Shown here piece after piece: positions 1-11,777 of a DNA stretch of 64,000 nucleotides; position 1 is the stretch's first letter, and each line of letters begins with the position of its first letter. The position numbers and the translations under genes were made by a program. The DNA is from Candidatus Pantoea edessiphila (GTDB lineage: Bacteria; Pseudomonadota; Gammaproteobacteria; Enterobacterales; Enterobacteriaceae). The notes under the pieces are model-generated. The model made no database searches. It saw only the letters and a program-made list of their open reading frames with translations, and was not told where the DNA came from. Where the stretch lies: contig NZ_PDKR01000001.1 in NCBI RefSeq assembly GCF_002933345.1, positions 62,001 to 126,000 on the forward strand, given 5' to 3'.

Positions 1-229
1 TTGCTTTTTGTAAAATTCTTGTACCATATTTGCGCCCAATCCAATAAAGTATTTGGTCTCCTAGTATACCTCCTGCCATTGCTGTTAAAAATACTCCAGT
101 AGGATTTAACAATCCTTCGTGTACAGTTATACCACCAATTAAAGTAAAAGTTTCCCCTTCTGCAAGACATCCAATAAAAAGAGCTAAATAGCCATATTGA
201 GCTATTAGTTCGCTAGTATTTAAGTGCAA
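1..229 (-). CDS. DedA-family inner-membrane protein (N-terminal part, runs off the window)
   Basis: Reading leftwards from a TTG at 229, an open frame of 76 codons continues past the window edge. It contains the segment YGYLALFIGCLAEGETFTLIG and later a GDQILYWIGRKYG motif; the acidic residue after the first hydrophobic stretch and the G-D-x3-Y-x-x-G-R-x-x-G signature are typical of DedA/SNARE-associated membrane proteins, which act in lipid flipping and proton-motive-force homeostasis. The TTG start is chosen because AAGGAGAG lies just upstream and the frame meets a stop before any ATG. Which DedA paralogue it is (YabI, YohD and so on) cannot be told from this fragment. Confidence 0.75.
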   Translation of the reverse strand, partial: MHLNTSELIAQYGYLALFIGCLAEGETFTLIGGITVHEGLLNPTGVFLTAMAGGILGDQILYWIGRKYGTRILQKA

Positions 230-2483
<2,254 letters not shown>

Positions 2484-2592
2484 TAATATATTTGTTAATC
2501 TATTTATTTTTAATAGAATTGCTCTATTATATAAATGCATAAAAAATCAATTAATTATTTCAATTAACAGGTTAACAATTAACTTTATTAAA

Positions 2593-3477
2593 TTATTTAC
2601 TGGATAATACTTTTTTTTCAATTAAATCAATTACTAAATTTGCAATATTTACACCGCTTATAGTTTCAATTCCTTCTAAACTGGGAGAGATATTTAGTTC
2701 TGTAACCAATGGACCTCTTTTAGCTCTTATTATATCAACTCCTACCATTTCTAAATCTAATGTTGAAGCTGCCTTTATTGCAATTTTTCGCTCTTGTTCT
2801 GTAATATCTACTGTATAACCTTGACCCCCTCTATGTAAATTAGAACGAAAATCTCCTATTTTTGCTCTTCGTTCAATTGCAGCTACTACTTTTTTATTGA
2901 TAACTAAGCAACGCAAATCACAACCTTTAGCTTCTTGAATAAATTCCTGTATTAAGATATTAGTATTCGTAATCCTAAAAGCATCAATTATGCTTTCTGC
3001 TGATCTATATGTTTCAGCTATTACAACTCCTATCCCCTGAGTACCTTCTATTAATTTCAGTATTAGTGGAACACCACCAACTAAGGCAATTAAATTTTTA
3101 GTATTTTCATTCCAAGAAACAAAACTAGTTATTGGAATATCAATCCCTGCTTTTGATAATAGTTGTAAAGAACACAATTTATCACGTGCTTTAGTTATTG
3201 CAATTGAGGTATTCAGAGAATAGCTGCCACAAATTTCGAATTGACGTAATAAATTAATACCATAAAATGAAGCAGAAATACCTATACGTGGAATTACAGC
3301 ATCAAAATAATCTAATAATTTTCCATTAAAATAAATATTTGGTGATTCAGAATTAATATTTATATAACATGATAAAGGATCGATTATTTGTATATAATGT
3401 CCTCTATATTCAGCTACTTTGGTTAAACGACAACAAGAATAGAGCGTTTTATCACGTGATAAAATAGCTATTTTCAT
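2593..3477 (-). CDS. rimK: Ribosomal protein S6 modification glutamate ligase RimK
   Basis: A 294-residue ATP-grasp ligase (E. coli about 300) that adds glutamate residues to the C-terminus of ribosomal protein S6. The N-terminus [15 protein letters not shown] and the segment [11 protein letters not shown] (about residues 33-45) match the family; the ATP-grasp core includes [12 protein letters not shown] (about 139-150), the [17 protein letters not shown] strand and the metal-binding ELNISP near residue 262. AAGGAATTAAACG precedes the ATG. It lies 27 bases downstream of nfsA on the same strand, the nfsA-rimK order of E. coli. Retention of a non-essential ribosome modifier in a reduced genome is mildly surprising. 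Confidence 0.93.
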   Translation of the reverse strand: MKIAILSRDKTLYSCCRLTKVAEYRGHYIQIIDPLSCYININSESPNIYFNGKLLDYFDAVIPRIGISASFYGINLLRQFEICGSYSLNTSIAITKARDKLCSLQLLSKAGIDIPITSFVSWNENTKNLIALVGGVPLILKLIEGTQGIGVVIAETYRSAESIIDAFRITNTNILIQEFIQEAKGCDLRCLVINKKVVAAIERRAKIGDFRSNLHRGGQGYTVDITEQERKIAIKAASTLDLEMVGVDIIRAKRGPLVTELNISPSLEGIETISGVNIANLVIDLIEKKVLSSK

Positions 3478-3504
3478 CGTTTAATTCCTTAATGAATGTT
3501 GGTT

Positions 3505-4236
3505 TCAATATATTGCCCAACCTTGTTTATGTAAATAATGAATCATAAATGGTCTCATTTCCTTTACAATTAATCTTTGTATTAATTGGTTCCAAGTTTC
3601 AATACGTTTATTAGTAGAACGATTTTTATAGTAATTCTGAATGTCTATGTTATATATGTCAAATACCTTCTGATTTGTTGTATAATAGCAGTTTTCATGT
3701 ACAATTGCTTCTTGAGGTATTCGTGGTTTTATATTAGGTATATTATTTTTAGGATAACCCAAACAAAGCCCAAACAATGGTAACACAAATTTAGGTATAT
3801 TTAATAATTCTACAACTTTTTTAATGTTATTACGAATTCCTCCTATAAAAACACCACCAAGATTCATTGATTCAGCAGCAAGTATTGCGTTTTGTGCCAT
3901 CATTGCAGTATCAATACAACCGATGATAAGTTGTTCAATGTAACCAAGTTTAGCATTATAAGCAATTTGTAAATGACGATTAAAATCAGCACAAAATACC
4001 CAAAATTCAGGAGATTTTATTATCCACTGTTGATTGCCAGACAAAATAGCTAATTTAGAACGTAAGCATGAATCAGTGATACGTATAATAGAATAACATT
4101 GTAAAAAACTAGATGTAGAAGCTGATTGAGCAGCAGCAATTATTTGTCTGCATTGTTCTTTACTAATATCTTGATTAGTAAAGCTACGAATAGAACGATG
4201 ATTACATATTAAATCAATAATAGATTTCATGCTCAT
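3505..4236 (-). CDS. nfsA: Oxygen-insensitive NADPH nitroreductase / flavin reductase NfsA
   Basis: A 243-residue FMN-dependent oxidoreductase of the nitroreductase superfamily (E. coli NfsA 240). Visible family segments are NHRSIRSF near the N-terminus (phosphate/FMN binding), SSFLQCYSIIR, FCADFNRHLQIA, NLGGVFIGGIRNN and LPLFGLCLGYP, ending YLHKQGWA. It reduces quinones and nitro compounds with NADPH. TTGGAGATTTT precedes the chosen ATG; a second ATG two codons on is possible. It heads a two-gene operon with rimK. Confidence 0.93.
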   Translation of the reverse strand: MSMKSIIDLICNHRSIRSFTNQDISKEQCRQIIAAAQSASTSSFLQCYSIIRITDSCLRSKLAILSGNQQWIIKSPEFWVFCADFNRHLQIAYNAKLGYIEQLIIGCIDTAMMAQNAILAAESMNLGGVFIGGIRNNIKKVVELLNIPKFVLPLFGLCLGYPKNNIPNIKPRIPQEAIVHENCYYTTNQKVFDIYNIDIQNYYKNRSTNKRIETWNQLIQRLIVKEMRPFMIHYLHKQGWAIY

Positions 4237-4505
4237 AAAATCTCCAAATATTTGATATAAGTATTATTAAACTTATAGAAATTTTATATAAAATACTTGT
4301 TTATTTTTGAATACAATAAACTTTGTTTATAATAACTTTATAGGTTTATAATATAAAAAATAAGCAAATTGAGCTGATCATAACGAATATGATAATTTAA
4401 TATTTATAATATACAAAACATTACCAAATTAAAATCTACTTAAATATAATAATAAGCAAACTATTTTGATAAAATTAATACTTAATTTTATTTATGTAAA
4501 ATTTA

Positions 4506-5708
4506 TTAAAACCATATATTAAACCAACTAGTAATTTTCATGATTATAAAATCAATTAATCTGCTAAAAAAATTACCTTTTTTTATATCATCAAGTGCCA
4601 TTAATGGATAGTGTTTTATTAATTTATCATTAATTTTAAAATCAATAGTACCAATTATTTGATTTTTAGTTATAGGAGCTTCTAAAATACGTGAATTAAA
4701 ATTCAAATTCATTTTAATGTCTTTTTTTTCGTTTTTAGCAACAGTTATTGCAATATCTTTATTTATACCAACATCAACTTTATTTTTATTTCCAAACCAT
4801 ACTTTTTGCTGTACTAAAGCCATATTAGATTTAACAGGAGTTATCGTTTCAAAAAAATTTAAACCCCATATTAATAATCTTTCACTATCTCTAAAACGAA
4901 TATTATCGTTAGGAGCACCTAATATAACTGAAATTAAACGAGTATTTTTATCTACCGCAGATGCTACTAAATTATTACCTGCACCTAATGTATGACCAGT
5001 TTTAACACCATCAACTTTTATAATATGACTCCATAAAAGCTTATTACGATTTATCTGTCTAATTTTATTAAAAGTAAATTCTTTTTCCTTATTTAAGGCA
5101 TATTCTTTTGGAACATCATGGATTAATGCTTGAGCAATTAATGCCATATCACGAGCAGTGCTATACTGTCCTTTAGCATCAAGACCATGAACTGTCATAA
5201 AATGAGTATTTTTTAATCCTAACTTTTTCACATAGTAATTCATTAAGTCAACAAAGGTTTCTTGACTACCTTCTATATAATCCGCCAATGCTATGCAAGC
5301 ATCGTTACCAGATTGAATTACAATTCCTTTATTTAAATCATATACTGATACTTTATCACCAGGTTTGAGAAACATTAGTGATGAACCTTGTAGAATGTGA
5401 TTACTAGGTGACCAAGCATCTTTACCTATTTCTACTATATCTTCATATTTAATACTGCCTGATTTAATTTTTTGTCCTATTACATAACTAGTCATCATCT
5501 TAGTAAGACTAGCTGGATTTAATCTCTTATCAGCATTAAATTCTGATAGTATTTCTCCACTAGAACTATCCATAAGAATCCAAGCCTTAGCATTGATTTT
5601 TGGCGATAAAGGTATTTCTTCAGCACTAATATTTATGGAAGTAATAAACAATAAAAAAAGTACTGAAGTGAAAATCATTATAAAAAAACCAGTTCTAATA
5701 TTTGTCAT
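4506..5708 (-). CDS. dacC: D-alanyl-D-alanine carboxypeptidase, PBP5/PBP6 family
   Basis: A 400-residue low-molecular-weight penicillin-binding protein that trims the terminal D-Ala from peptidoglycan pentapeptides in the periplasm. There is a signal peptide (about residues 1-30), the SxxK motif in PASLTKMMT near 68, SGN in IQSGNDAC near 130 and KTG in VDGVKTGHT near 233, then the C-terminal beta domain and an amphipathic tail ending ITSWFNIWF that would anchor it to the inner membrane. Length and sequence fit DacC (PBP6, 400 residues) slightly better than DacA, and its place between nfsA and the moeB relic is where dacC lies in E. coli. Probably the main DD-carboxypeptidase left. Confidence 0.88.
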   Translation of the reverse strand: MTNIRTGFFIMIFTSVLFLLFITSINISAEEIPLSPKINAKAWILMDSSSGEILSEFNADKRLNPASLTKMMTSYVIGQKIKSGSIKYEDIVEIGKDAWSPSNHILQGSSLMFLKPGDKVSVYDLNKGIVIQSGNDACIALADYIEGSQETFVDLMNYYVKKLGLKNTHFMTVHGLDAKGQYSTARDMALIAQALIHDVPKEYALNKEKEFTFNKIRQINRNKLLWSHIIKVDGVKTGHTLGAGNNLVASAVDKNTRLISVILGAPNDNIRFRDSERLLIWGLNFFETITPVKSNMALVQQKVWFGNKNKVDVGINKDIAITVAKNEKKDIKMNLNFNSRILEAPITKNQIIGTIDFKINDKLIKHYPLMALDDIKKGNFFSRLIDFIIMKITSWFNIWF

Positions 5709-6832
5709 ATGTACTCAATTAAATTTTATTACATTGAACATCTTGGTTGGAAAATATTTTTATAAAGAATAAATTTAAAATATCTTAAATTAAATCAATT
5801 ATTTTTTTATTCTAATATAATATACAATTTATTTTACTTGCTTTTAAAAAGATTAATAGTTCTTGTTTTAATTTTAAATAAAATATTAATGATATTTTAC
5901 TTAAATTAAGTCATTAATTAATGATGACTTAATTTTATTACATAATTATGTTGCGTTTATATTTTATATATTATCATATAATAAATTATTTGAAATAAAA
6001 TTTCATTATCAAATAATACTTACCTTTAAGAATTATTTAAATATTATACCAATAATGGATAATTATCTTAACAAAGTAATAAAAATATCATTGTTAAATA
6101 AAAAAATCTTTTTTTCAGTTACTTTGATTTAACATTAAATTAATAATTATGTTATTAAAATAATAAAAGATATTAAATAGTAATCAATTCGTATTTACTA
6201 CAAAGATAATTTAATGGCATTTTATAGTTACTACCTTCTCTTTAATAAGATACATAATATAAGAGATAAATTAATATATTAAGATACTTATGGTGTTAAT
6301 CGATTTACTGTTTAATTAAAAAAATAATTATGTAAAGTTATAAGTTTTAATCTTATAAAATATCATTCTTATATAATAACATAATTAAAATGAATCATTA
6401 TTTTAATATATTAAACACTACTATTAGTTAGTCAAACCTATTTCATAAAAATTCAAGTTCAATTCTTTTGAGAAAGAAACCATAAAACAGAAGATTTTTA
6501 ATTTTTGTAGTTTAAAATAAATTGATTTTTTAGAAACTACAGTTTCTTTAATTATAAAATTTTATTTATAATACACAATTCTAAAATATTGTAGATGAAA
6601 TATTTTCTATAACTTTAATTAACAATACATTATTTATAAAAAAATATTACCTAATAGTTTAGAACTGTAAAATTGTTGTTTAAAGACACCAAATAAAGAA
6701 TCATAATATATATTATGAGATAATTGTAATTACAGTTCTTTTACGAGAATCAATTTTTTATTTTGAGTAAGTAAATTGATGTAATGTGAATTAACAAAAA
6801 AATTGAATATTTTAATAAACTACTTGGGTTAA
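5709..6832. other. Non-coding, AT-rich region upstream of the moeB relic
   Basis: In E. coli moeA lies directly upstream of moeB on the same strand, so this 1.1 kb would be its expected place. I read it for MoeA segments and found none I could defend; if the gene was here it is eroded past recognition by eye. No hairpin with a T run, RNA gene or repeat stands out. Confidence 0.5.
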
Positions 6833-7582
6833 ATGTCTAATTTGAAAAAATAAAAAAGAAATATTACGTTATAATAATTAAATTAAATAAATTTAATTTA
6901 AAAATCTATAAAAAATTTAAATTAGGTAAATTAGCAGTAATTGGTTTAAGTGGATTAGGATTTATAGCTGCAATGAATATGGTATTAGCAGGAATAAAAG
7001 AAATAACATTAATTAATTAATTTTAATAGTTCTAGTATATCCAATTTACACCATCGAATTTTACATAACAATATTAGCATATCTAAAGTTTAATCTGTTG
7101 CTGAGTATTTATCAAAAGTCAATCCTCATTGTTTCATAAATATAATAAATTACGAATTAGAATATACTGATATGATATAAATTATTATACGTCAAAAATT
7201 AGTTATTAATTGTACTGATAACATAACAATTCACGAACAAATCAATCAAATATGTTGTAAAGTCAAGATTCACTAATATCTAGTTCATCAAAAAATATTG
7301 AAGGGTATTTTATTTTTTTAATTGGCAATTAAATACTCCATGCTATATATATGTATTAGTCATCTTTTTAAGATAAGTGATTATAATCATATAAAATAAG
7401 GACAATTTTACCTATTTTCAGTATCATTAGTGCCATGTAATCAGTAAAGGCAATTACATTATTAACTAATTATAATACATTTATTATAACTATAAAAATA
7501 TTATTTTTATATAATAAATTAAATTTACAATATCGCCGCGTAATATTTGGTAAAAAAGATGAATTGTGAAATATGTAGTTAA
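6833..7582 (+). pseudogene. moeB: Decayed moeB (molybdopterin-synthase adenylyltransferase)
   Basis: Pieces of MoeB occur in order across 750 bases, the same length as the E. coli gene. They are: EILRYN near 6860; LAVIGLSGLGFIAAMN with LAGIKEITLIN (nucleotide-binding loop, about 6925-7018); SNLHHRILHNN (about 7040); VNPHCF (about 7120); LVINCTDN (about 7200-7225, matching LVLDCTDN); PCYICISHLF near 7340; and a terminal NCEICS-stop at 7562-7582 matching the C-terminal Cys-x-x-Cys zinc site. In-frame stops and frameshifts break the frame throughout, so it is dead. MoeB activates MoaD for molybdenum-cofactor synthesis; its decay suggests that pathway is lost. The dacC-moeB-mntR-ompX order matches E. 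coli, inverted. Confidence 0.88.
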
Positions 7583-7700
7583 TATATTCAAATTAATTTA
7601 ATTTAAATTTTCAATATTTAAAATTTCACTTAAAAGTATATTGATTCATTTTGTAATTTATTTTGACCTAGAAGATAGTTATCTAACTTATTATAGATAA

Positions 7701-7736
7701 AATAAAAAAGCCGAGTACCTTACATGGTTCTCAGCT
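7701..7736 (-). terminator. Rho-independent terminator after hns
   Basis: On the minus strand an 11-bp stem (AGCTGAGAACC at 7736-7726 with GGTACTCGGCT at 7719-7709, two mismatches, loop ATGTAA) is followed at once by TTTTTATT. It begins 46 bases after the hns stop. Confidence 0.8.
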
Positions 7737-7781
7737 GTTATTTTTTACTGTATTGTTGCTTAATATCATTTTTAACCATTA

Positions 7782-8183
7782 TTAATCAATAAGAAAACTA
7801 TCTAAATTTCTTCCTGATGCAATAGCTTTTTTTATGGCTACAGGCGTTCTTCCTTGACCAGTCCATGATTTTTGTTCACCATTTTCATCAGTATAAGAAT
7901 ATTTTGCAGGTCTTGGTATACGTTTGGTACGTTTTTTACTTATCTCTAGAACACCTAGTAATTCATTAGGATCAATACCATCTTCTATTAACATTTTACG
8001 ATATTTAGACAATTTTTCTTCTTTTTGACGATTTTGAATTTCTTCTGTTTCAGCTTCTTCTCGTCGTTCAGTTACTACTACAGTTAATTTTTCAAGAATC
8101 TCTTCTAAATCAGCGAGTGGAAGTTCTCTCGTTTGAGAACGTAATGTACGTATGTTATTTAAAATTTTAAAAGGATCGCTCAT
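7782..8183 (-). CDS. hns: H-NS family nucleoid-associated DNA-binding protein
   Basis: A 133-residue H-NS protein (E. coli H-NS 137). Residues 1 to about 80 form the helical, coiled-coil oligomerisation region, with [20 protein letters not shown] and a Glu/Arg-rich helix. The C-terminal DNA-binding domain carries [18 protein letters not shown], with the minor-groove AT-hook-like QGR at residues 110-112. AAGGATATTATT precedes the ATG, and a terminator follows. It could be StpA, but H-NS fits better along its length. It sits between moeB and mntR, not beside galU/tdk as in E. coli. In free-living relatives H-NS silences AT-rich foreign genes; in a genome this AT-rich its target preference must be different or very broad. 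Confidence 0.95.
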   Translation of the reverse strand: MSDPFKILNNIRTLRSQTRELPLADLEEILEKLTVVVTERREEAETEEIQNRQKEEKLSKYRKMLIEDGIDPNELLGVLEISKKRTKRIPRPAKYSYTDENGEQKSWTGQGRTPVAIKKAIASGRNLDSFLID

Positions 8184-8836
8184 AATAATATCCTTAATTA
8201 TAAATCAGGATTGTAATAAAATTTTGTTGATAATATTTGTCTAATTTCAATAAAAAACAACATAATTTTATTTAGTAAAATTATGCCAATTTTTAATTAG
8301 AAAAAAAATTAATCAATTAATTAAATCTAATTATAAATTATATTATCATTGGTAATATAACATTAATCACTATTTTAATTTTATCATACATTTTTTAAAA
8401 AATTTAATGTTAAATTAATTGATAATATGAAAATGATTATATATTAAAAATATTTTAATACATTTCTAATTATATTAACTTAAAATTTGTTTTCTTTTTT
8501 CTAAAAAATTTAACTAATTATTCAATTTTATAATTATGTATTTAATTATTTATTATGAGGATTTATTTTAAATCAATATAAAGGATTTTAAATTTATATA
8601 TTATAATAAATAAAAATAACTTAAAAAGTTATTTTTATTGTAATATATTTCACAAATCTATAATAACAATCATTATTAAAGTTTAGTAATTTAAAATTAA
8701 TAATTTTCATAAATAAACTTACATTAATCTTATTAATAACGTATTATAGTTATGATAAATATTATTACAAATATTTTGTTATCTGTTAAATAATTTTCAA
8801 TTTAAAATTGATTTCATGATATATAAATTTAATTAC
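8184..8836. other. Intergenic region with nothing recognised
   Basis: About 650 bases of almost pure A/T between hns and mntR. No coding remnant, RNA gene or strong hairpin was recognised. The proximal part should hold the hns promoter. Confidence 0.5.
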
Positions 8837-9268
8837 TTATTTTGAGTTATATTTATGGTTTTCATAAAATTTTTTAAAAACAGCCAATGTTATGTCGCTA
8901 ACATGATGTTCTATTCCTTCTGAATCTAGACGAGCTGTTTTCGCATCAATACCTAATATTAATAGAAAATTTTCAACAATTTGATGTCTTATTAAAATTT
9001 TTTTAGCACGTATTTTACCTTTAGTTGTTAAAAATATACTGCGATAAGGTATCTGTATAATTAATCCGTGACTACTGAGACGTTTTAACATTTTTGCAAC
9101 TGTAGGTTGTGATACTCCTAGTCTTGTGGCTATGTCTATCTGACGTATTTCACCAAACTCAATATTTAAATTGTGTATTAGTTCGATATAATCATCAACT
9201 AGTTCATAACGATGTGCTTTACGTACTTTTTGGAAACTTTCTATATAATTAGAAATTTTTTTTTTCAT
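8837..9268 (-). CDS. mntR: Manganese-responsive transcriptional regulator MntR (DtxR family)
   Basis: A 143-residue DtxR/MntR-family repressor (E. coli MntR 155). The N-terminal winged helix-turn-helix includes IDIATRLGVSQPTVAKMLKRL (about residues 44-64). The dimerisation and metal-binding part carries IRHQIVENFL and DSEGIEHHVSD, giving the His and the Glu-x-x-Glu-His ligands known for MntR. AGGAACTTGT precedes the ATG. In free-living bacteria it senses Mn2+ and controls mntH and other manganese genes; no mntH is in this window. The short N-terminus is unlikely to affect DNA binding. Confidence 0.92.
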   Translation of the reverse strand: MKKKISNYIESFQKVRKAHRYELVDDYIELIHNLNIEFGEIRQIDIATRLGVSQPTVAKMLKRLSSHGLIIQIPYRSIFLTTKGKIRAKKILIRHQIVENFLLILGIDAKTARLDSEGIEHHVSDITLAVFKKFYENHKYNSK

Positions 9269-9955
9269 ACAAGTTCCTATTTTTATTTAATTTAAATAAA
9301 TTAAATTTCTTTAATATATGAATTTTATATTATTAATTAAAGTTTAATTTTTATTAGGATTAATTAAGAATATTTCTTAATACTTTTAAGTAAATAAAAA
9401 AAATTTAATTTAATACTTGTATAAAATTAAATTTATTAAATAATGTTTTATTCTTTAAACTAAATAGTTATTTATATAGTTGTTCGTATTAATAAATTTT
9501 AAAATATATTTTATTTAAAACAAACTAATATTAACTAAAAATAATATTTAAAATAAAGTATTTAATTAAAATAATTTAATTATTATATTTTGGTATTTTA
9601 ATTAAAAAATTCAATTATCATAAAGAATATGTTAATATATACTCAACTGTTAGTGGTTTGAAAATATGAATAATATAAAAATTGATAACAAAATATTTTG
9701 AAATCTATGTATAAGATCATTGAATTTAATTATCAATAGATAACTTAATATTATTAAGTAATTATATTTTTAGTAATAATTAATATGTTTTAATTTGATT
9801 GCATATTGGTATATTACATAAATAATTTTGAGGGATTAAAATAGTTAAATATAAGTTTTATAATAATTATTTAAAATAATATGAAAATATAACAGTTTAT
9901 TAATAAATATATTGACACCAATAGAAGACGGCCTTATTTAGACCGTCTTGATTCA
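9269..9955. other. Intergenic region with nothing recognised apart from the ompX terminator stem
   Basis: About 690 bases of A/T-rich DNA between mntR and the ompX-like gene. Only the hairpin at 9925-9949 stands out. In E. coli the ompX-mntR interval holds ybiP, which is not seen here. Confidence 0.5.
9925..9949 (-). terminator. Hairpin terminator after the ompX-like gene
   Basis: AAGACGG (9925-9931) pairs with CCGTCTT (9943-9949) around an 11-base loop. It is G+C-rich for this genome and starts 7 bases past the stop codon. The T run after it on the minus strand is poor, so it may act mainly as an RNA 3' end protector. Confidence 0.6.
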
Positions 9956-10480
9956 TTAGAAAGAACAACCTACACCAGCAAAAATATTTTTAACTCGGTC
10001 ATCATGCAAAATACCTGTTTCATAACCAAAATCAATTACAAAATTTTCTAGTGGATCAATTTGTATGCCTGCTGTGAAAGAAATTCCATAATCTAAAAAA
10101 ACTAAATCTTTTTTAGTTTTATTTATACTTTTACTTTGAAGTTTATTTGATATAAAACCCATTGTTCCATAAACACTAACCATATTATTTAAACGATAAA
10201 CAGGACCAACACTAATATCCATATATTGACTTTTTAAATAAGAAACTTTGTTTTCAAATTTATCTGTTTCTGTATAAAGTAAGGCACCAATAAAACTAAT
10301 TGGTTTAAATATATCATCATATTCATATCGGTATTTAAAAACAAAACCCTTTGGATTATTACGCATTGTTTTAGAAACACCATAAACAGCACTTCCAGTT
10401 ATTAATCTTTGTGCATTCGCCATACTTGCAGATAATGATATTATGCAAGCTAATGCTAATAAATATAAGAATTTTTTCAT
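9956..10480 (-). CDS. ompX: OmpX/Ail-family outer-membrane protein
   Basis: A 174-residue small beta-barrel protein. The frame is open from 10507, but the ATG at 10480 follows a clear GAGGTTAATT ribosome site and begins a typical signal peptide, MKKFLYLLALACIISLSASM, cleaved after Ala-Asn-Ala. The mature part alternates hydrophobic strands and polar turns (KGFVFKYRYEYDD, MDISVGPVYRLNNMVSVYGTMG, FTAGIQIDPLENFVIDFGYE) and ends in Phe, with a final strand IFAGVGCSF, as in eight-stranded OmpX/Ail/Lom barrels. Such proteins sit at the cell surface and in pathogens mediate adhesion and serum resistance. The position next to mntR matches E. coli ompX. Confidence 0.88.
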   Translation of the reverse strand: MKKFLYLLALACIISLSASMANAQRLITGSAVYGVSKTMRNNPKGFVFKYRYEYDDIFKPISFIGALLYTETDKFENKVSYLKSQYMDISVGPVYRLNNMVSVYGTMGFISNKLQSKSINKTKKDLVFLDYGISFTAGIQIDPLENFVIDFGYETGILHDDRVKNIFAGVGCSF

Positions 10481-11777
10481 AATTAACCTCAAAAAACTAA
10501 AAAACATGTTTTTATTAATAATTATTTAGATTCAAGAAACTAGGTCGTTTATTGATTATCTAATATTTAGAAATATAAAGTTTTAGAATATAAAGTAACA
10601 TATTAAAATTATTACAAATTTAATATATTATACTTTTATAATAGTGTTATTTCTCTTTTGAATCTTATTTATTTTTCAATTTTATGTAATATCTTAAATT
10701 ATTTTAACTTTATTTGATTAATTTTATTGAACATATAATTTTAAATCAGTTTTATAATTTTTATATTATGTAATTTAATGAAAATAAAAAAACTACTTGT
10801 TAAATAATAATCTAATAATTAACAATAATTACTAGATTAATACTATAAAATAAGTCTTAATTATTTTATAGTATTAATAATTAAAATAAATATTTTAATA
10901 CAAAATCTTTAATATATTATATAATGGTATATTTATCTTGTAATATCTTAATCTTAGCAAGATAGTGACATTATATACTGAAATCATTAATTTAATGAAA
11001 TATTTTATTTAAGTATATGTCAAGTATTAAGACAATTTATTATTTTTCAGATATTGCTTATAGACATATAGTATGTTTTTAATTTTTATTCATTAATTAC
11101 ATCTATTTATAGATATATGTATTATTAATTATATACAATATCATAAATGTAAAGATATACTATTAAATATAAAAATAACTGATAAAAAATTTATATGCAT
11201 AAATACTAGGATACTAATACTAATTTATTAAAATAATTTAATTAGATAGTTTTCGATAAACAAAAATATTACATGTTATACAAATAAATAATATGGACAT
11301 ATATGATTATATTTAATAATCTTAATAAGATATAAAATATTTATTATCAATGAATAAATGAAATTAATTTTAATAAAAACATATAAAACAATATCTGGTA
11401 TTGCAATTTATGTACTGTTTATACGTATATTCAAATAGAGAAAAACAAAAAATACAAATTCTTTTAAAGAAAAATTGATTTTTTATCATTATTATTTAAT
11501 AATTTAATTTTTAATATTAAAATAAATAAATTAAAATATACAAAAGATCAAATAATTGTTGTGATATAATTTCTTAATGTCAAAAATAATATCTAATAAT
11601 TTATTCTACAATTAAATAAATTGTTATTTTATTATATGCTATGTAAGATAAATTTCTTTATCTTAATGTTTAGTATGTTCCAGCATTATTTGAATATAAT
11701 CATAGAATGGTTAAAAATAATAACTAAAATAATTCAACTGAATGTAATTTTAATAATATTAAATATGTAGGATAGTT
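10481..11777. other. Long empty region, probable inversion edge
   Basis: The longest gene-free stretch in the window, nearly 1.3 kb between ompX and serS, which are not neighbours in E. coli. It holds a perfect 18-bp hairpin (10836-10878), weaker hairpins such as AAGATAAA-TTTC-TTTATCTT near 11650, and an open frame of 26 codons at 11358-11438 that is hydrophobic but has no family I recognise. No remnant of lolA, rarA or other serS neighbours was recognised. Confidence 0.55.
10836..10878. repeat. Perfect 18-bp inverted repeat
   Basis: ATTAATACTATAAAATAA (10836-10853) and its exact complement (10861-10878) flank a 7-base loop, GTCTTAA. It sits in the empty region between ompX and serS, with no T run directly after it. 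It may be a terminator relic or a cruciform-forming site; the function is unknown. Confidence 0.6.

Noticed and set aside
5709-6832. Possible moeA remnant before moeB
   Set aside because: Expected from synteny, but no segment could be aligned by eye with confidence.
11400-11432. Possible LexA box (TACTGTTTATACGTATATTCA)
   Set aside because: Only the left half (TACTGT) fits; the right half lacks ACAG, and no SOS gene follows.
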